Positions 12,259 to 27,500 of a stretch of DNA of 64,000 nucleotides are shown piece after piece; position 1 is the stretch's first letter, and every line of letters begins with the position of its first letter. Origin of the DNA: Embiotoca jacksoni. Lineage: Eukaryota > Chordata > Actinopteri > Embiotocidae. The DNA is taken from NCBI GenBank assembly GCA_022577435.1, contig JAKOON010000011.1, positions 6,665,501-6,729,500 of the forward strand, in the 5' to 3' direction. Under the pieces are notes generated by a model. The model was not told the DNA's origin. It searched no databases and was given only the letters and a program-made list of their open reading frames with translations. Both the position numbers and the translations under genes were made by a program.

Positions 12259-15200
12259 AGGCATAGGCCGTCCGCACAAGCAACTCATTATGTCCCACAT
12301 AGTTCTGTTTCATTATGACACAAAGTTCACATTCCCAGAATGGTGATTATGAGTTCAGGATGAAGGACATTAAAAGGTCTAAGTCTTTTATGTTAAAATT
12401 GCCTGGCTCTGGTCGCTTATTGTTCAAAGGTTCAGTGTTCACTGTGATTATGGTCTAGAAATCAGCGACCAATGTGACTTGCTAAGTGCAATGGCATTGA
12501 AGTCAAATGTTTGTTTCTGAATATACAAACAGTTGTCCAATGCTAGAAAATGTCTTGGAATTCAACCTGGAGAGCAAGAGCATTGCTCCTTGTATCTGTA
12601 GATTCACAAAGTCTGACATGGTGCTGCACAATCCTCACATTGGGGCAAGGTCTCCGCTGTTAAAAGCTTTGGTGAGTTTCAGTACACAACATGCATCATA
12701 TGGTGGTCACTGCCATTTGTTTCAAGGCTGCTCCAATAGTTTCAAAATTAACCCGAGGTCTACGCCGAGTGGGATGCAACGACTGGAAACAATCTCTGAT
12801 GGAGCGTTGGGGATCGTTGTTTGAGTCTGGACATGCGAGGAGTGAAAGCGCTGATTATTGCTTGAGATTTTTTATTTCAATAGCAGCCTAGAAATCTACT
12901 CTGGGGATATCTGCAGCCACAGATGACCTACATATTTTGTTGCTGCATTTCTAACCCACAGAGTGAGGATGCCATTACCCAAATGTAGATTGGAAAGCAC
13001 CGTAAAGCCTTAATTTCATTCTGTGCCCCAGTACAACTCAGAGCTTTAATTACTAAAATGGAAAGCTGACCATGATATTCTTGAAGAGGAATGGACTTGA
13101 AACCTTAGACCCATATGGAATTTTTTTTTTCCAGAGAAACAAAAATTTTAGTTTGAAATATTAATCAAACTCCATCGAGCCTCCATTAAATGAAACCTAA
13201 ATAGAAGTCAGGTTCCTGAGGCTGTCAACCTCTCCCGAAGTTATGGAGTACCTTAAATTTGGAAGTCAAGAGTTGTGACCAAACAACTCACTGTACCATA
13301 ATTTCTTGTTACTCAAATCAAGAGATGGGCATATACACTGTGCGCACAATTATTAGGCAAGTTGTATTTTTGAGGATACATTTTTATTATTGAACAACTA
13401 CAGTGCTCTCGGTCAATCCAAAATGTTAATAAACCTCAAACCTGAATATTTAAGAAAGTAAAAGTGAGGTTTTGGCTTTCTTAGGAGAATATCTGTGTGT
13501 ACAATTATTGGGCAACTATTAGTGTACAGAATTATTATGCAACTATTAGTGTACAGAATTATTATGCAACTAAATGAAAAACTTTCTGACATTAAAAAAA
13601 AAAAAAATCTGAACAATATAGCACCCTTCTTTTCAATAACAGTAATAAGCCTTACATTTACAATTTTTGACTTTTCAGAGTCAGTGAAATCTCTTTTTTG
13701 GCCCATTTTGCCTGAGCAAAAGAAGCTGCCTAATAATTATGCACACCTTGATGTTGATCTCCTTATGCCACACCCTCCCTCATTATACAAATACACATCA
13801 CCTGATATGCTTAAATCCACTAGGCATTCAAGTTTATACAGCTTGGAGTTGGAAAATATGCATACAAATGATGATATGGTCGAAAAAACTCACTTGCCTA
13901 ATAATTGTGCGCACAGTATAATCAGCCATCCTAAATTATTGGACTACGCTCTGTTTGTAGGTGTGATTTTCCCTATCCAGCTCGTCTATATGCATTTGGA
14001 GCTGACTCCTCTCTATGATTTTGGGCTGCAAAGGCAAAGTGTTTACAAAGAGCTATTATGTCATGAGAGGAATTGGAAGTCTGCATCAGCTCCTTTTGTG
14101 AATATTTAGTGCGGTAAATCACGCAACTTGGCAGCGCCAGAAAAAATTATCCTTTAAGCTATTGAGCAGGCTGGATGGCTGCTATACAAAACAGGAGACG
14201 TGGGACTGTCACATCAATGGAGGAGATTTGATTAATACATTTTCAGTTTGTAACAATGAGCAACAATCAACATGCAGATGCATCTGGCTCAGAACTGTCG
14301 ATGGGTAAACACTGAGCAAGAAGCAAGGATGCACCCTTTAAGTTTTCTCTGGACACATTATTGTAAGGTACAGTATGTCCTGATAAAAAGCATGAATTGA
14401 AAACAAAATTATGTTTTTAATTCTCAGGATCAATTAACTGGTCTTTATGATCCAGTATTAAAGAAGTAACCAGAATTCCCCAAAATGATCCGTATGTGAA
14501 ATTACAATTGCAACGTGTTAAATCGTCACTTTAAAACTGCTAGAATAAATATTTTGACATTAACAATGGATCATATGACTTGGTGGATGTGAGAAGGTTG
14601 TCTTGTAGTGACAAACTCACAAACTCTAAGGAGCGTTTTGGGGTTTTTCAGCTTTTTGTTTTGGCTTACAATTTTACAAATTTGGCCTCACTCTCACCAC
14701 TTTCATCAGCTTTATTTACTGTGGCTTTCTCAGCCATGTCTAACACTACATATCTCTGTATATATCTGCACAGCACCAAACAGCAAACAGACACAATGGG
14801 CGACTGGCTGATGAACATAGCGCCGCATTTAGCCGTTAATGAGACTGACATTTCCCTCAGGAGTTGGCGGAGACAGCTAGAAAGAAGATTGAATATTGGA
14901 CTTAATTTTGCCAGGTGGCCAGAAGTGTGTCTTCGTATGAATGCTAATGCTGCTACTTATATTATGGATGTTTGAATAGGCCAACTGTTTGCTAACATGT
15001 TTACATTATCAAAGTTATCACAATATGCCAATGCTGTTTTTTTTGGGTGTTTTTTTTTTTACCAGGGAAGGCAGATTGAAGAAACAGAAAAAGGCAAAGT
15101 AAGAGTACACTGCGACAGTTATAGGCAGCACGTCGTTGGTGTACGCAGTAGGTCAGTTATTTCCTTGAACAAAGCTAAATGTCAGGCTGCAACATTTAAA

Positions 15201-18200
15201 TACCACGTTGTTTTAGAGTTACATAGTTATTTGGGAAACTATTATTCTTTCCAGTGCATTACAAAGAAAAGGATGATGTGAAATTCCATAACTAGTGAGC
15301 ACCTCGGCCTTGTTGTGAGTCCCAAATTGCTAAAAGCATTTAGTAGACAGTCTCAAAGTACAAGTGTGTGAGAGATTGCAAGGAGACAGACGAAACCTTG
15401 AAGGATTAGTATCCTGTTTATATAGCGTACAAATAATTTTGTCTTTAGTACACCATCTCCATCTGAAATCACAAAAACTCAAATTCTGTGCTAAACTAAT
15501 TATAACATCATTGACAGCAGCAAACATGGTTGTTTTTATTGGTGTTGACTGGATAAGAAATATTTTGTATTCCCCTTACGGACTTGATGTTTGATGTATA
15601 AATGAAAAAAAGTCTGATGTGTTTTATTCAATGTACAATTCACCCTTCATGACAGACAGTAAAAAAGAAGCAGCCTTGAAAGCCGGAACATCCAACAAGC
15701 TAAGATGATTCACAGTCAGCATCTTCTCACGCTTGTTCTCGGTAAGAGGCTGTGTTTTTTTTTTTTAACACCAAAGCTGTCTGCCATCACTGTCACTATC
15801 GTTTGTAGCTGGAAACATAATTCTTGGCAGAGATAATTTTATTTGTTTTAATTCTCCCCAATAGGGACATAAAGATAGGAACACACTTCTGACCCTTCCT
15901 TCCTTTACCACCCTGCTCTCATTAATCAAACACCAATAGATGCAGTTGATGCTGTAAACTACGGCAGCACCGTGCCCACCTGCGATGACATCGCTGCAGC
16001 CTGCTGGAGGGTCTAATTGGAGCAAATTGAGCTGCAGTAACATCTGGTCCCCACCTTCAACAGGGCGAAGGCAAAGAATGTGAATGAACACCGGTCCTGT
16101 CTGATTCTCACCAGCTGATCAGCATCATCTACAAGGGGCAGAGCCTTTGAGCCTGGAGGGGCCTGTCTTTCAGGTTTTAATCATACACATGAAGAGAGTT
16201 TACCAGAAAGAAATTTATCCAAGTGATCATCATGGTATTTGCACACATGAACAATTTTTTTTTCTAAACATGGAATCCGTAAAAAAATGTTGAGTGTGTC
16301 TCATCAGTGGTGGAGTAATAAGATCCTTTATTTAAAGGTAGGTTTGACTTCTTTTTTTTTTTTTTTTTAAAGAAATATGCTTATCAGCTGTCTTTCCGAA
16401 AGACTCTCACGCCTGTTTGCTAAGTCTGAAATTACAGGCAACAGCCACCTAATTTAGCTGAGCATATTGACTGAAACTGAGGCAAACAGCTGACATAGCT
16501 CTGACCATATAACTCTTGGTAAGAAAGTGAATCAGTGTTTTTCCCAAAATGTCAAACTTCTTCATGAAGAACCAAATAAAAATAAAAAGCATATTTATAA
16601 GTAAAATCCCTGCATTTAGAAATGGACTTCAGGAAACTAAGACCAAAATAATCACTTGCTAAATCAGCAGTTAAAAGTACATATGCAGAATTTATAATAC
16701 AACATTATTATTTAAACTGAGTCTAAATTACATTTAAATTTGAACCATTTTGTACTTCAATCTGAAGAATGACTTGTGTTTTACAAGTTATGTGTCAATC
16801 TTTATCTTTCAACTAACGAGTAACTATGTAGCATGGATAAAAACGTACTGAAGAAAAATGTATGGTATTTTTTACTGATATGTAGTACTTGAAAATTGTT
16901 CTTGAGTACAATTTTTAACCCTTCCACCGTTGTCCCTCACTAAAAAGATTGACTGATGCCTCGGCCCAAAAGTGTGTCCACAACCCTGAAAATCTCATCA
17001 ATGTGTCATTGTGTCTAAATCCCTCCTTTACTGATTCTCATTGGCGCCGCTGCTAGTTGACATCAAAAACTAGTGCTGCTTTGAGTTCTGGTAGAGACGT
17101 ATTCCCTTCACGTTGTGATCGGCACTCAGGTAATACACTTTAATCACCTGAAAAACTGCGCTTCTTCTCCCTGATCTGTCAATTTCAAAATATTTAATTT
17201 GTGCAGCGACCCTATGGCATCATTAAGTAGGATCAATAAAAGTCATCAGTAAACTTCAATTTCTTTTGGTAATTTCTAAAACCACAGATTTCATGTGTAT
17301 CAGTGTCGTATGAGAGTGGATTGTTTGTTTGTGGCTGTTCGAGGAGATGAAATGATGTCTTTTATGCTTCCTAATAAGCATGTGATAACAATCAACACTT
17401 CGCTGAAACCATTGTATGTTATATCATTAGTTCTAACGGATGAAATATTAATCATATAGTCTGGAACATGAACAAAAGGCTTTGCTCCGTCAGCGTTCTA
17501 GTTATAGAAGCTCTGACGAGCGTGGAAGTTCAAAACATTTTTCAAGCACCGTTTCATTTTCTCCAGGTTTTCTAGGCACCGAAAGTTTCTGTCAGTTCTC
17601 TGGGAGTCTCTCACAAATGTTTTGATGATATGTTTCCGAGAATATCACACATCCCTCCGTCTTTCACCCTTCTTTTGATTCAGACACACACTTTCTATCG
17701 CGTGTATTCGGGCAAACGTGTATAACACAGAAACTTGGAGACGATGTTCCTCACCTGGAGATCTGAAGGTCCAGGCCTCGTCGTCATCAAAGTGTGTGTC
17801 TCCAGCTGTGAACCGCTCTCCGGGGAAAAATGCGTGAGCCACCGTTCCCCCCGGGCCGTCGAAGGGGTACCCGTCGTTGTGGTCGGCTTTAGTGAAGTCG
17901 ATCTGAATGTCTGCGTCATTGCCGGCCACCTCGTGGAAGTTGAGCGGCGCGATGTCGCTCCAGACCTTCAAGGCGTAGTACATCAGGGCTCGAACAGTGT
18001 CCCTGCCCAGTAAGGCCGAATCCTTAGGGAAGGTCCTCACTCTGAGAGGGAGGAGGGCAGATCACATGTTGAATAAAAGAAGAGTGGAAGATCATTAGGA
18101 GGGAGTAGGGATTATTACGAGGTCGATTTCATGCTTAATTTTCTACCTTTCATGAACAAAACTCACAACAATGTCCTTTATACCTGCCAAACATCTAGTA

Positions 18201-21200
18201 GTAATATCAATAATCTTTCATGATCAAATAATCATTACACTTGATCTTCAAATTTCAAAACATTCTCCTTTTACAGCATATCTTTCATGATTTAGGATTC
18301 TGATTATTCATTGTGACTTTGGTGCCCTTTGTGGTGCTGTATAAAAAGAACCAGAGTTTAAAATAGCCATTTCTTTTTCTACCAATAAAGGGGACGCTCT
18401 CCATCTGATTTTAAGTGCAACATTGACGTTGTTGATTACATCACATTGCCTTTTGACTTCCTTTAAAGATGAACACTCGCTCAGGAAAAGTCTAATATTT
18501 GAGCTAAGTGAGTGTTAAATGAGGCTATCTATTTTACCATCTAAAGGAGGATTCAAATCTACTTTTACTTTATTCATTTTTTCATGGATGACAGCACACA
18601 TTAATTTACATCAATAATTAATACATTTAGCCAAAAGGCTACTATTCTTCTGCAGTTCCTGTACTTCCAAACTTTATAGACTGTTTTTTTTAGATATGGA
18701 GCAGTGGTCTAATGTCATGTCAGCACATTTACTCCAGTACTGTACTACCTGAGTATTTCTATTTGATGGTTACTACTACTACAGTTAAGAAGGAAATATT
18801 GGACGTTTTAATTCTCTACACTTATTTTGACAGTCAAACTGTTGTCACTTGGCAGATCTATATTTTACATAACAAACATATGACCAACTTACAACATATT
18901 ATACATTGTAATAGAATTAACTCATCAGTGGTATAAAACGTAGGGATGTGCTGATTCAAAATACTTTAACTTGTGTCAGCAGCTTGCTATGACTGAATGA
19001 ATGTAACTTATTAGAAATGGAATCAGATAATATAATTGCAACTTCATGGTCAAACAATGAAAAAATATGTAAATGTTATTGACATGTAATTTTTTTGAAT
19101 GTCTGTATTCTGTTTCTCAGTGCCAGTAACTTTTCCATTTTCCGTTCAGGTTTTGTTTTCAATGGCACATTTTATTTGTCCGGGCTCCATAAACGTTAGA
19201 GTAGATACTTTTCTGTGCCATTAGATCACAGCATTTCTGATAGAAAGTAATCAAAATCATCCCCACAACATCAAGATGCTGCTTAAACATTATTCAGGAC
19301 TTGAGAACATTATGAATGCAGGACTTCAAGCGGAATATTTTATTTTCTTATTGCTACTTTTACTTAAATAAACTATTTGAGAATACATTACAGTGTGCTG
19401 GTGTGAAGTTCATTGAATCTCACTTAAACATATAACAATGCTCTGTAACCCACCAAGCTCCACTGTCAAAATAAATCATCTTAAGAAACATGTCCAACAA
19501 GGTTGTGAACTGTGTTAAAAACTAATGAGAGGTTTGATAACCCATCTTAAAGCCGTCATCCTGATGACCTGCTGTTTTATTTTATTTTTTTTAACAGCAA
19601 ACGATGTCAGAGTTGATTTTCCTGGAAACCCTCGAGTCACAATAACTTTCGTTACAAGTTACATTTCAGTTCTTTCATCCCCACATGAGTTGGAGAAGCA
19701 GCTGCTCCAGCAACTCAGCTTGAGGCTCAGGGTCACTGGACCTTTACAGACAAAGTCAAACTTCTGAACACCTGCCTGACAAGCTCACACCAGCAAGACC
19801 GCTTTAATCCTTTAAATCACTCCTCAAGACACACGTAAAAGTAAGTTCTGTCTGGTTTTATCTGTTTCAGGTTTGGTTTCTTTCATCACTCCTTACTTTT
19901 TTTTAATCTACTTCAGTGTTTTCACTTTCATTTTGTTTGTTTTTTATTTGCTGGAATAATACAGTTTTAACTTAATATAACCACATTTTATTCCTTACGA
20001 CTTCACTGTTTGGTTCACTCGCTCCACTCTCATGGTATTGTTTTTGGCCACAGCGAGCAGCTAGACATATACTACCCAGCACCAAATAATAACTGACATC
20101 ATGAATTGTGAGTAAAGTTGCATTTAGTAGCCAGATATTTTTCTTAGCAGCTGGTGGAGAGCAAAACAGAGCTAAAGGGTGAGGGAGTATTGTACTTAGG
20201 TTCAGTAGGTGGATTAAACATGTCTCCAAATAAATAATAATTTCACTCTGTAAATGCTGGATGTACAAATGAGCAATGATTCGGAAACAAATTCAAACAC
20301 CACGGCCAGATTCTTCCTCTTATAGTAAAAAATGTTGCTGTAAAGCACCAAATACATGAGGACTGAGGAAGACTCCTATGAATGATTCATTATATCAATA
20401 TATAAAAAACAGTAACAGAGATGAGCAGGTTTACTCCCCATTATAAAAAAAAAGAAACTGTCCCTTTTCACATCTCATCTTTCCAATAAAATCCTGTCAA
20501 GGTCACGACATCCACAGTACAGCCTACATCCACACATATTTATTCTTGCTCCTCACTGCGGTGAACATTTGAGCTGCCTGATGTTTGGCTGCTATCACAG
20601 CAGCTTTAACACATCCAGTGAGGCGAGGGAGTCCGTTAGTGCAGCTAATAAATGTGTTAATTAGCAAATATGTCTCTATCAACATGTTGTCACAAAACAC
20701 ATGGACGGTGTTGGCAATGTTAGCTCAAAGGAAAAAGGAAGTGGCTGGAAAATGGGGTTGAAATGTAAAGATATGCAGCTAGTTGCTTTCAAATCTACTC
20801 AGATTATCTGATTCTGTGGGGAAACTTGTTGTACAGTAAGACTGGAATCCGTGTAGGGCATTAAGAAGGGCCATTAAAAATGCCCTAAAAAAAAAAAAAA
20901 AAAAAAAAAAAAGAATGCTATTAAAAGTGACATAAAAGTGTCAAATAATTAGAATTGTTCCCTGCTTTGTCTCACACATAGCTGGTGCTCCATGGTTCAG
21001 GATAATTGCTCAGTTTTCTATGAAACAGCAGTGGTATGCTTTTTATTTATTTATTCCTGTTGGTAAAAATTGGTGATTACTTTATGCATTATAATCTGGG
21101 TTCATTCTTGCATAAAAAAAAAAAAAAAAGTTAATGCACTAATTAGGCTGCTGCAGTCCCCAAAATGTAGTAATATTTGGAGAGCAAAGGTTACTCACTT

Positions 21201-21546
21201 TTTACATTTCCTGCACTGACTGGAAACAGTGCATTGATTTATTTGCCAGAAGGAGGCCACACAGTGCACTTATTCATATTGCCCGAGCATCTGACCTTCG
21301 CTGCTAACCAGTTGTCAGCCAAGGTCACTGCAAGTGGCTTAACGTCCACAGACAAATTCAATTGCTTATTTGTGCTAATTCAGACAGACGAGGGTGGGCG
21401 ACTGTGTATGTCTGTGTTCAGAGGAATGTTTATGAGCGAGAAAGATGGAGAGGCAGCGTGCATTGTTTTGTCAGCATGTAAGCATGTATGTGCGTCCGAA
21501 TGGTATGCGCATCGACCTGTGAGTGAGTGCATGTGTGCGCGTGTGC

Positions 21547-21592
<46 letters not shown>

Positions 21593-24500
21593 ATGTGTGT
21601 GTGCGTGCGTGTGTGTATGTAATTGTGGGTAGGTCCACCAAGGTCAGAGAATTCTTCCCCTGCATCTCAGATGAAGCGAGGAGTCTCTGTGAACAGCTTG
21701 TGTTTACCTAAGGAGGCTGGAGGTGCATGAAAAATGAAGCAGGTGTCACATCCCCACGGTGCTGCCTTTAAATTTGATTGTCTTTACAGATCACGACATG
21801 GATCTTGTCAGTATGTCAATCTTACACCTTGATTTTAACAACCTTATTGATTATATTTTAATCAGGTGACCAACTGCTGCCAGATCTGATGTTTATTTAA
21901 CAGCTTGTTCTCATTAAGTCCAGAGCAGTACTGTTTTTTTTTTTTTTTTTTTTTTATGATTTTAATGTGTCCCTGTCAGCTTTTTCTCCTAAATAGATTC
22001 TGAGGAAAAAAAAATCTGAAATTATTTTAGTCCTTTACAAAAATAATTTAAAACAAAACAATGCTGTTTATATATATTTTTGGTTATCAAACCAAAACAT
22101 AATGGATAAATATTTCCTTCAATAATAATTTCTAGCCAACCACTTCTGTTATTTTTGTTGTTATTTATTATTGAGGCTTCACCTTGAATGAAACATTTTT
22201 CCTTTTTATGGTATAATGGAACAATACAATGTCTGAAATAAAAAAAAAAAGTTATCACAAGAGTTTGGACATTTCTTTGTATTCCTCACGTAAACTGGAC
22301 AAATACTGTATATTTACCTCATTCAAACTTTAACCTCTTATTTTACTTGATTCGATCATTTTGTCAGTAATTCCCCAAATTGATTGACTATATTATGACT
22401 AAAATATGACAACACTTTTTGCCAAGGCAAGTCAAGGCAAGTCCAGATGAAAAATGCTCTAATAAATTAACACCTGGCTATTGTTTATAGTTTCAGTCTT
22501 TGCTGTGATTATAGTCTGGAAACCCTGTTCAAGTTAAGGTTTGCTCTGAACGGTGGACTAATCAGCGACCAGTGGGTGTGGCTTAAAGTGATGCTACAAT
22601 GGTGGCGGTGGTAGAGTTTGATGCACAACATACATTCATTCATTTTTTCCAGGCGTGGACATGAGGCATGGTCAAATAGACTTGTATATTTGTTACAAAC
22701 TGTCTTGAAAACAGTGTAATTACTTCTCATACCAGTAAATGCATTTCAATTTTACATAGTCACTTGTTTTTACTGTCTAATAAAGTGAAACCAATGAGTT
22801 TAATGCAGGCAATAAAGTCAAGCCTGCTGCTATATTCACACATTTGTCTCACTGCCACATCTAGTCAGGCAATTAATCGTAAGATATTTTGGGAAATATG
22901 CATATTCGCCTTCTTGCTGACTAAGTTTTCATGGATAGTATGACAACCTGGAGAAAATGACAACCTGGAGAAAATGACAACTCTCCAAGATGTCAGTGTG
23001 TCCAGCCAAAAAAATGGTCCCAGCACATAGTTCCCTGCAAAATCACAATTTGTATTTTTTACCCCACTTCAAGATACAACCAGATAGTAAGAGAAAGTGG
23101 AAGGCTCGGTTTCATGACGGTCAGTGTTTCTCCTCCCAGTCTTCATGCCAAACTGGGCTAACTGGCTCTGGCTTTATAATCACCCACAGTGGTATCGATC
23201 GTTCTCTTCCTATTCTGTTAGAAAAACTGAATGGCCATAACTCCCAACATGTCAAACAATTATTATAAGCTGCTAAGTGGTCTTCTTATGTTTTTGTTGC
23301 ATGCTAAAAAACACAACTTGAAAGCTATGCTAACACTTACTACCGCTGCTCATGAAACTCCACTTCAATTCTCCCATCCACCTGCACACCTGAGTTATTA
23401 TCATCACTCGCCACCTCCTGATGTGCAGAGCTCAATGTTACCATGTGACCAGAGAGGCCTTGATGACAAACATTGTGTGCACTGCTGTATATTCAAGTAA
23501 TAAAACCTTTCACATGAGTGTCTGACTAATATGTAAAATGTTAAAATATGATTTTACATGAATAACTGTTTTAGATTCAAGTAAAACAACAGAAGGAAAC
23601 AAATATCAGAAAACCTGACTGCTGATGATGGTCAAAAGTTCATCTCGCATCCTAATTTTTTTTCTCAGATCAGCACTGAGAGAATAAACTGTGGGCTGAT
23701 CAAGCGGATGGCTGTGATGACGGCGTAAATGTCTATTTTCTTGAAATTTTATGACCGTGACTCACGAGCAGTTAGAGAGTGATAAGCGCATGAGCCAGCA
23801 GAGTTTGGAGAACAAAAAAGTGCAGATGTGAGAGAATTTTGGCTGCTGCACAAAGCGGGAGTCATCAGCGGCTCAGGAGCTGAAGGGCTGTTTAGCAGCG
23901 ACGCAGCCCCTGACTGTGCATCATTGACTCACAAATAAAATATCTGAGAACAGAGTGTACTGTCAGACGTTTCCACATCAATCAAATATAATACCTACAT
24001 AAAGAACTGCTTACATCAAAGAACTCCCTGACACTACAGAGCAGGCAGTCCTGGACAGGCTGTGGATCTTTTTGCTGTGGTGCATAACCGGCAAACAGAG
24101 GATGAACGAGGGAGAGTAAGCAAGTGAAGAGAGGAAATATGCAAGTTTATGCCACAGTGCTGTTAATTATTGTACAGTTATTCATGCTTCGATTCAAACA
24201 TATTCAGTTTTGACAATTAACAATGTTCTTGACTGTCAAAAACTGAAAGCCTTCTTTGTAATCCCTGCTGTCATCATCATCATATCCAAGGAGCATGTAG
24301 AATGATTGTATAGCCTTTGTATTTCAGTCAAGTATTTTTATTGGTCTTAATAAAAGGTTCAGTGCGTAGGATTTAAGATTGTAGATTTGAGATCTGTTGG
24401 AAGAAAAGAAATATAATGTTCATAATTCTGTTTTCATTACTATATATTGACCTGAAACTAAGAAGAATGTTTTTTTTTGTACCTACAAAATGAACCCTTC

Positions 24501-27500
24501 ATATCCACAAAGGAATGTCATCACCATGAGGAGGGAGCTATGATCTTCGTCAGCACGTATTTTAAGTTTAAGCGCTTGATAGACAACAGTACTTGAGTTA
24601 CAAAGGTTTCTGTGACCACTCTTGCGGGTGTATCTGCAATTTCACCATGAACATGAGCAGAGAGCGGACATCAAATGTTGTGTCAAACCCGGTAAATCAG
24701 CAACAAATGTTTCAGAAAATCCACAGTAATGACGGAATAAGTCGGTAGAGGTGTTTGAGGTGACGTGTGTATTTAAAGACGGGCAGAATGTCAACTGACC
24801 TGAACTGTGACACGATGGCACTTTGTTTCTCCAACATGACAACGGGCCTGAGTTTCTCACCTACAAAAACAAACATCGCTCTCTACCAACTGTACTCACC
24901 GGATTTGGCTCCAGGCTACTTTTTTCTGTTCCCCAAAAATCAGACACAAACTTTTGACGCGCGCTCTCTGCTCACTTCAAGTGCATAATGAAATCGCAAA
25001 CACACCCGGACCAGTCATCACAGAAATGTTTTTTTCAACTCAGGTTCCTATTTTTGATCAAGAGATGTAACTTGGAATACTTACAAAGAATCTAGCTTCA
25101 TCCTGGTTCATGCAAGTCACAGTGCTTTGCTCTATTTGTGTGCAACAGGAACGGTCTCTGAACGTTTTGATCACCCTTATACACAGGAAGCAGGTCCTCC
25201 TCCATGTGTCAAAGTAGCCCAGTATGGTCAAAAATGAGAGGGATGTTTCGTTGGTCGCAATTTGCAGCCTCACCCCAGATTACATTAAATCCAACACACT
25301 GCTCCTTTAAGAAGACAATCAAAGTTGACATTGTCATGGAAACGAGACGAATATCATGTTCAGTTTTATTCTGTGTTTAAAGGTCAAACAAATTAATAAA
25401 TGTTGATCGATACGAAAAATACTTTTGGTAGACATTGAAAACCTTTTGTTGCATACGACGCCAACAATTGTTTACAAACTATTTATTTCAAAGCAGTGTA
25501 TGCTCCTGAGAAATTGGATTTGTAAATGATTAGTTCTTAATTTCCTCTGGAAATCTTCAATTTAACAAGTTGTGAGAACAGGAAAGCTATTAAATAGCTA
25601 TAAACACATGTTTTGGAGACAACTCAGATCTGTTTGCCTTTAAATTAATAAGAGGATGGCAACGCTTTAAGTGCAATGCATTATTTGGGGACATGAATGT
25701 CTGTCCATCATAAAACAAACGACTCTTACTCCCACACAAAATTGATGCTGCTAAATCAACAGATGAAGAAGGGGCAAGAAGAATAGCAAACAGCCACACT
25801 GGCCTTTATTTAATAACACACACTATATTCTTTCACTCACTATCACAGGAAGAATAATTTATCAGCTGTTGAGATAATGGATATAATGATGGGAAATGAG
25901 CAAGAATAACTAAATTAATGCAATTTAATGCAATAAAGATTCCAGTTACCGTGTAAATAAAATGTCTGTTGGGAGTTAGGATGCTTCCACAGTTGTAATG
26001 TGTATGTGTGGTCATAGTTTTAAATCTCATCTAAAGAATTGAAAACTTGATTATGAAATCATGTGCTTTCAAGGTCTTTAACGAAACAAAGCCATCCATA
26101 TATAAAGAGGAGGGAGATCAGTTTTGCCATCACAGACTGTATTATGCAATTCACTTTTAGTTTTTCTGATCTGAGAAAATCTGAGGAAAAACAACAGTCC
26201 AATTGTAATATATTGCTTCTTTATATTTTTGTTGTTTAAGACCATGTCTCAGTGGGTGTTTACGTAACTTTCAACTGACATACTAAAAGGGTGTTCGAGC
26301 ACAATTCATTTACTGTCGATGAAAATACAGTAAATTTGTACCGTGTACACTGACTATTGGAGTGTTTGTATGCGTACGTGATAATCTTTCATCTTAGATA
26401 TCAGTTGAGCACTGATAATACTACAGTGAATATATAATAAAGAAAGAAGCTCACAAGTCAACAGAAAGGCAAGCAATGAGCCATTAAAAAAAATACCTGG
26501 ATAAAAAAAAAATGCTTGCAGCAAATATCACACACTTCACTGTGTTGCTTTACTGATAAACCACATAACATGGAAACCCCTCAACATGCGAATACATCTG
26601 AAATCAACAAATAATCCACAGGCGTTTGTAATAAAAGCTGCATAAATTCACCATCTGTTTCTTGGCAGAAGCTGCGGGCTGACACCAAAAAAGAAAAATC
26701 GACAAAAGACACGAAGTCCGTATGTCACAACTTTCAGTAAATCTTGGCTCCATTTCGCTCGTATACAAACCTGAGAGCCGCGAGTAGAAAGGTGGCTTCG
26801 CTAGAGTGAAAAGAGAGGCTGTTTTATTTCAGAGAGCCGAGTGGGGCCAAGCTGACGGCAGTGTAAGGAGTGTGATAGGCAGCAGTAGGTTGGCAGCCGT
26901 AAGATGGAGAGAAGCCGAGAGAAAGAGTGTGTGATGAGAAAAGGCAAAATGTTCCAGTCATAAAACAGCAGGTCCTCACAGCAGTGCACTGCTGGTCCCC
27001 TGAAGCAGATGTTGGCTGAGTACTTTCAGTGCAGTGGGATGCTGGATTGCTGCCACCTGTTTTTTTTTGTTTTTTCAGGTCAGCTGAGACCTGATGTGAG
27101 AGCCCCCCCACCCTCCCGCCCCCATCCTGAACCCCCGAAAGAAATTCTATATCGCTGACTGAAAGCCTCCAGTGATGTAGGGGATTATTTCAACAAGGCA
27201 ATACCACAGGGACAAAGTCACCAGGTAATTTGTTATCAAAAAGCCATAACCATCCTGCCCCCGGTGACAAGTGATTCATCCTCCTGAACTCATCCCTCTT
27301 TCTGTCTGAGCAGTTGCTTTTGCTGCTGCAAACCACTGAGCTGGAGGAGCTTAGTCTGCTCAGCTGGATGAGACAGACCTGGATCCCCGGCAATCAGGTG
27401 AGGATGATTTTCAACAATTTATGTCCAATTCCAACGCTCAGTAGTAATCTGCTATTAATGTAGCTCAGGGGAAAACTAGAATGTGGAAGCCAAGGTGAAT

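Noticed and set aside
14580..14975. Longest plus-strand open frame in mmp17 intron 4
   Set aside because: No family resemblance, no regulatory or splice context, and length within chance expectation for this much sequence.
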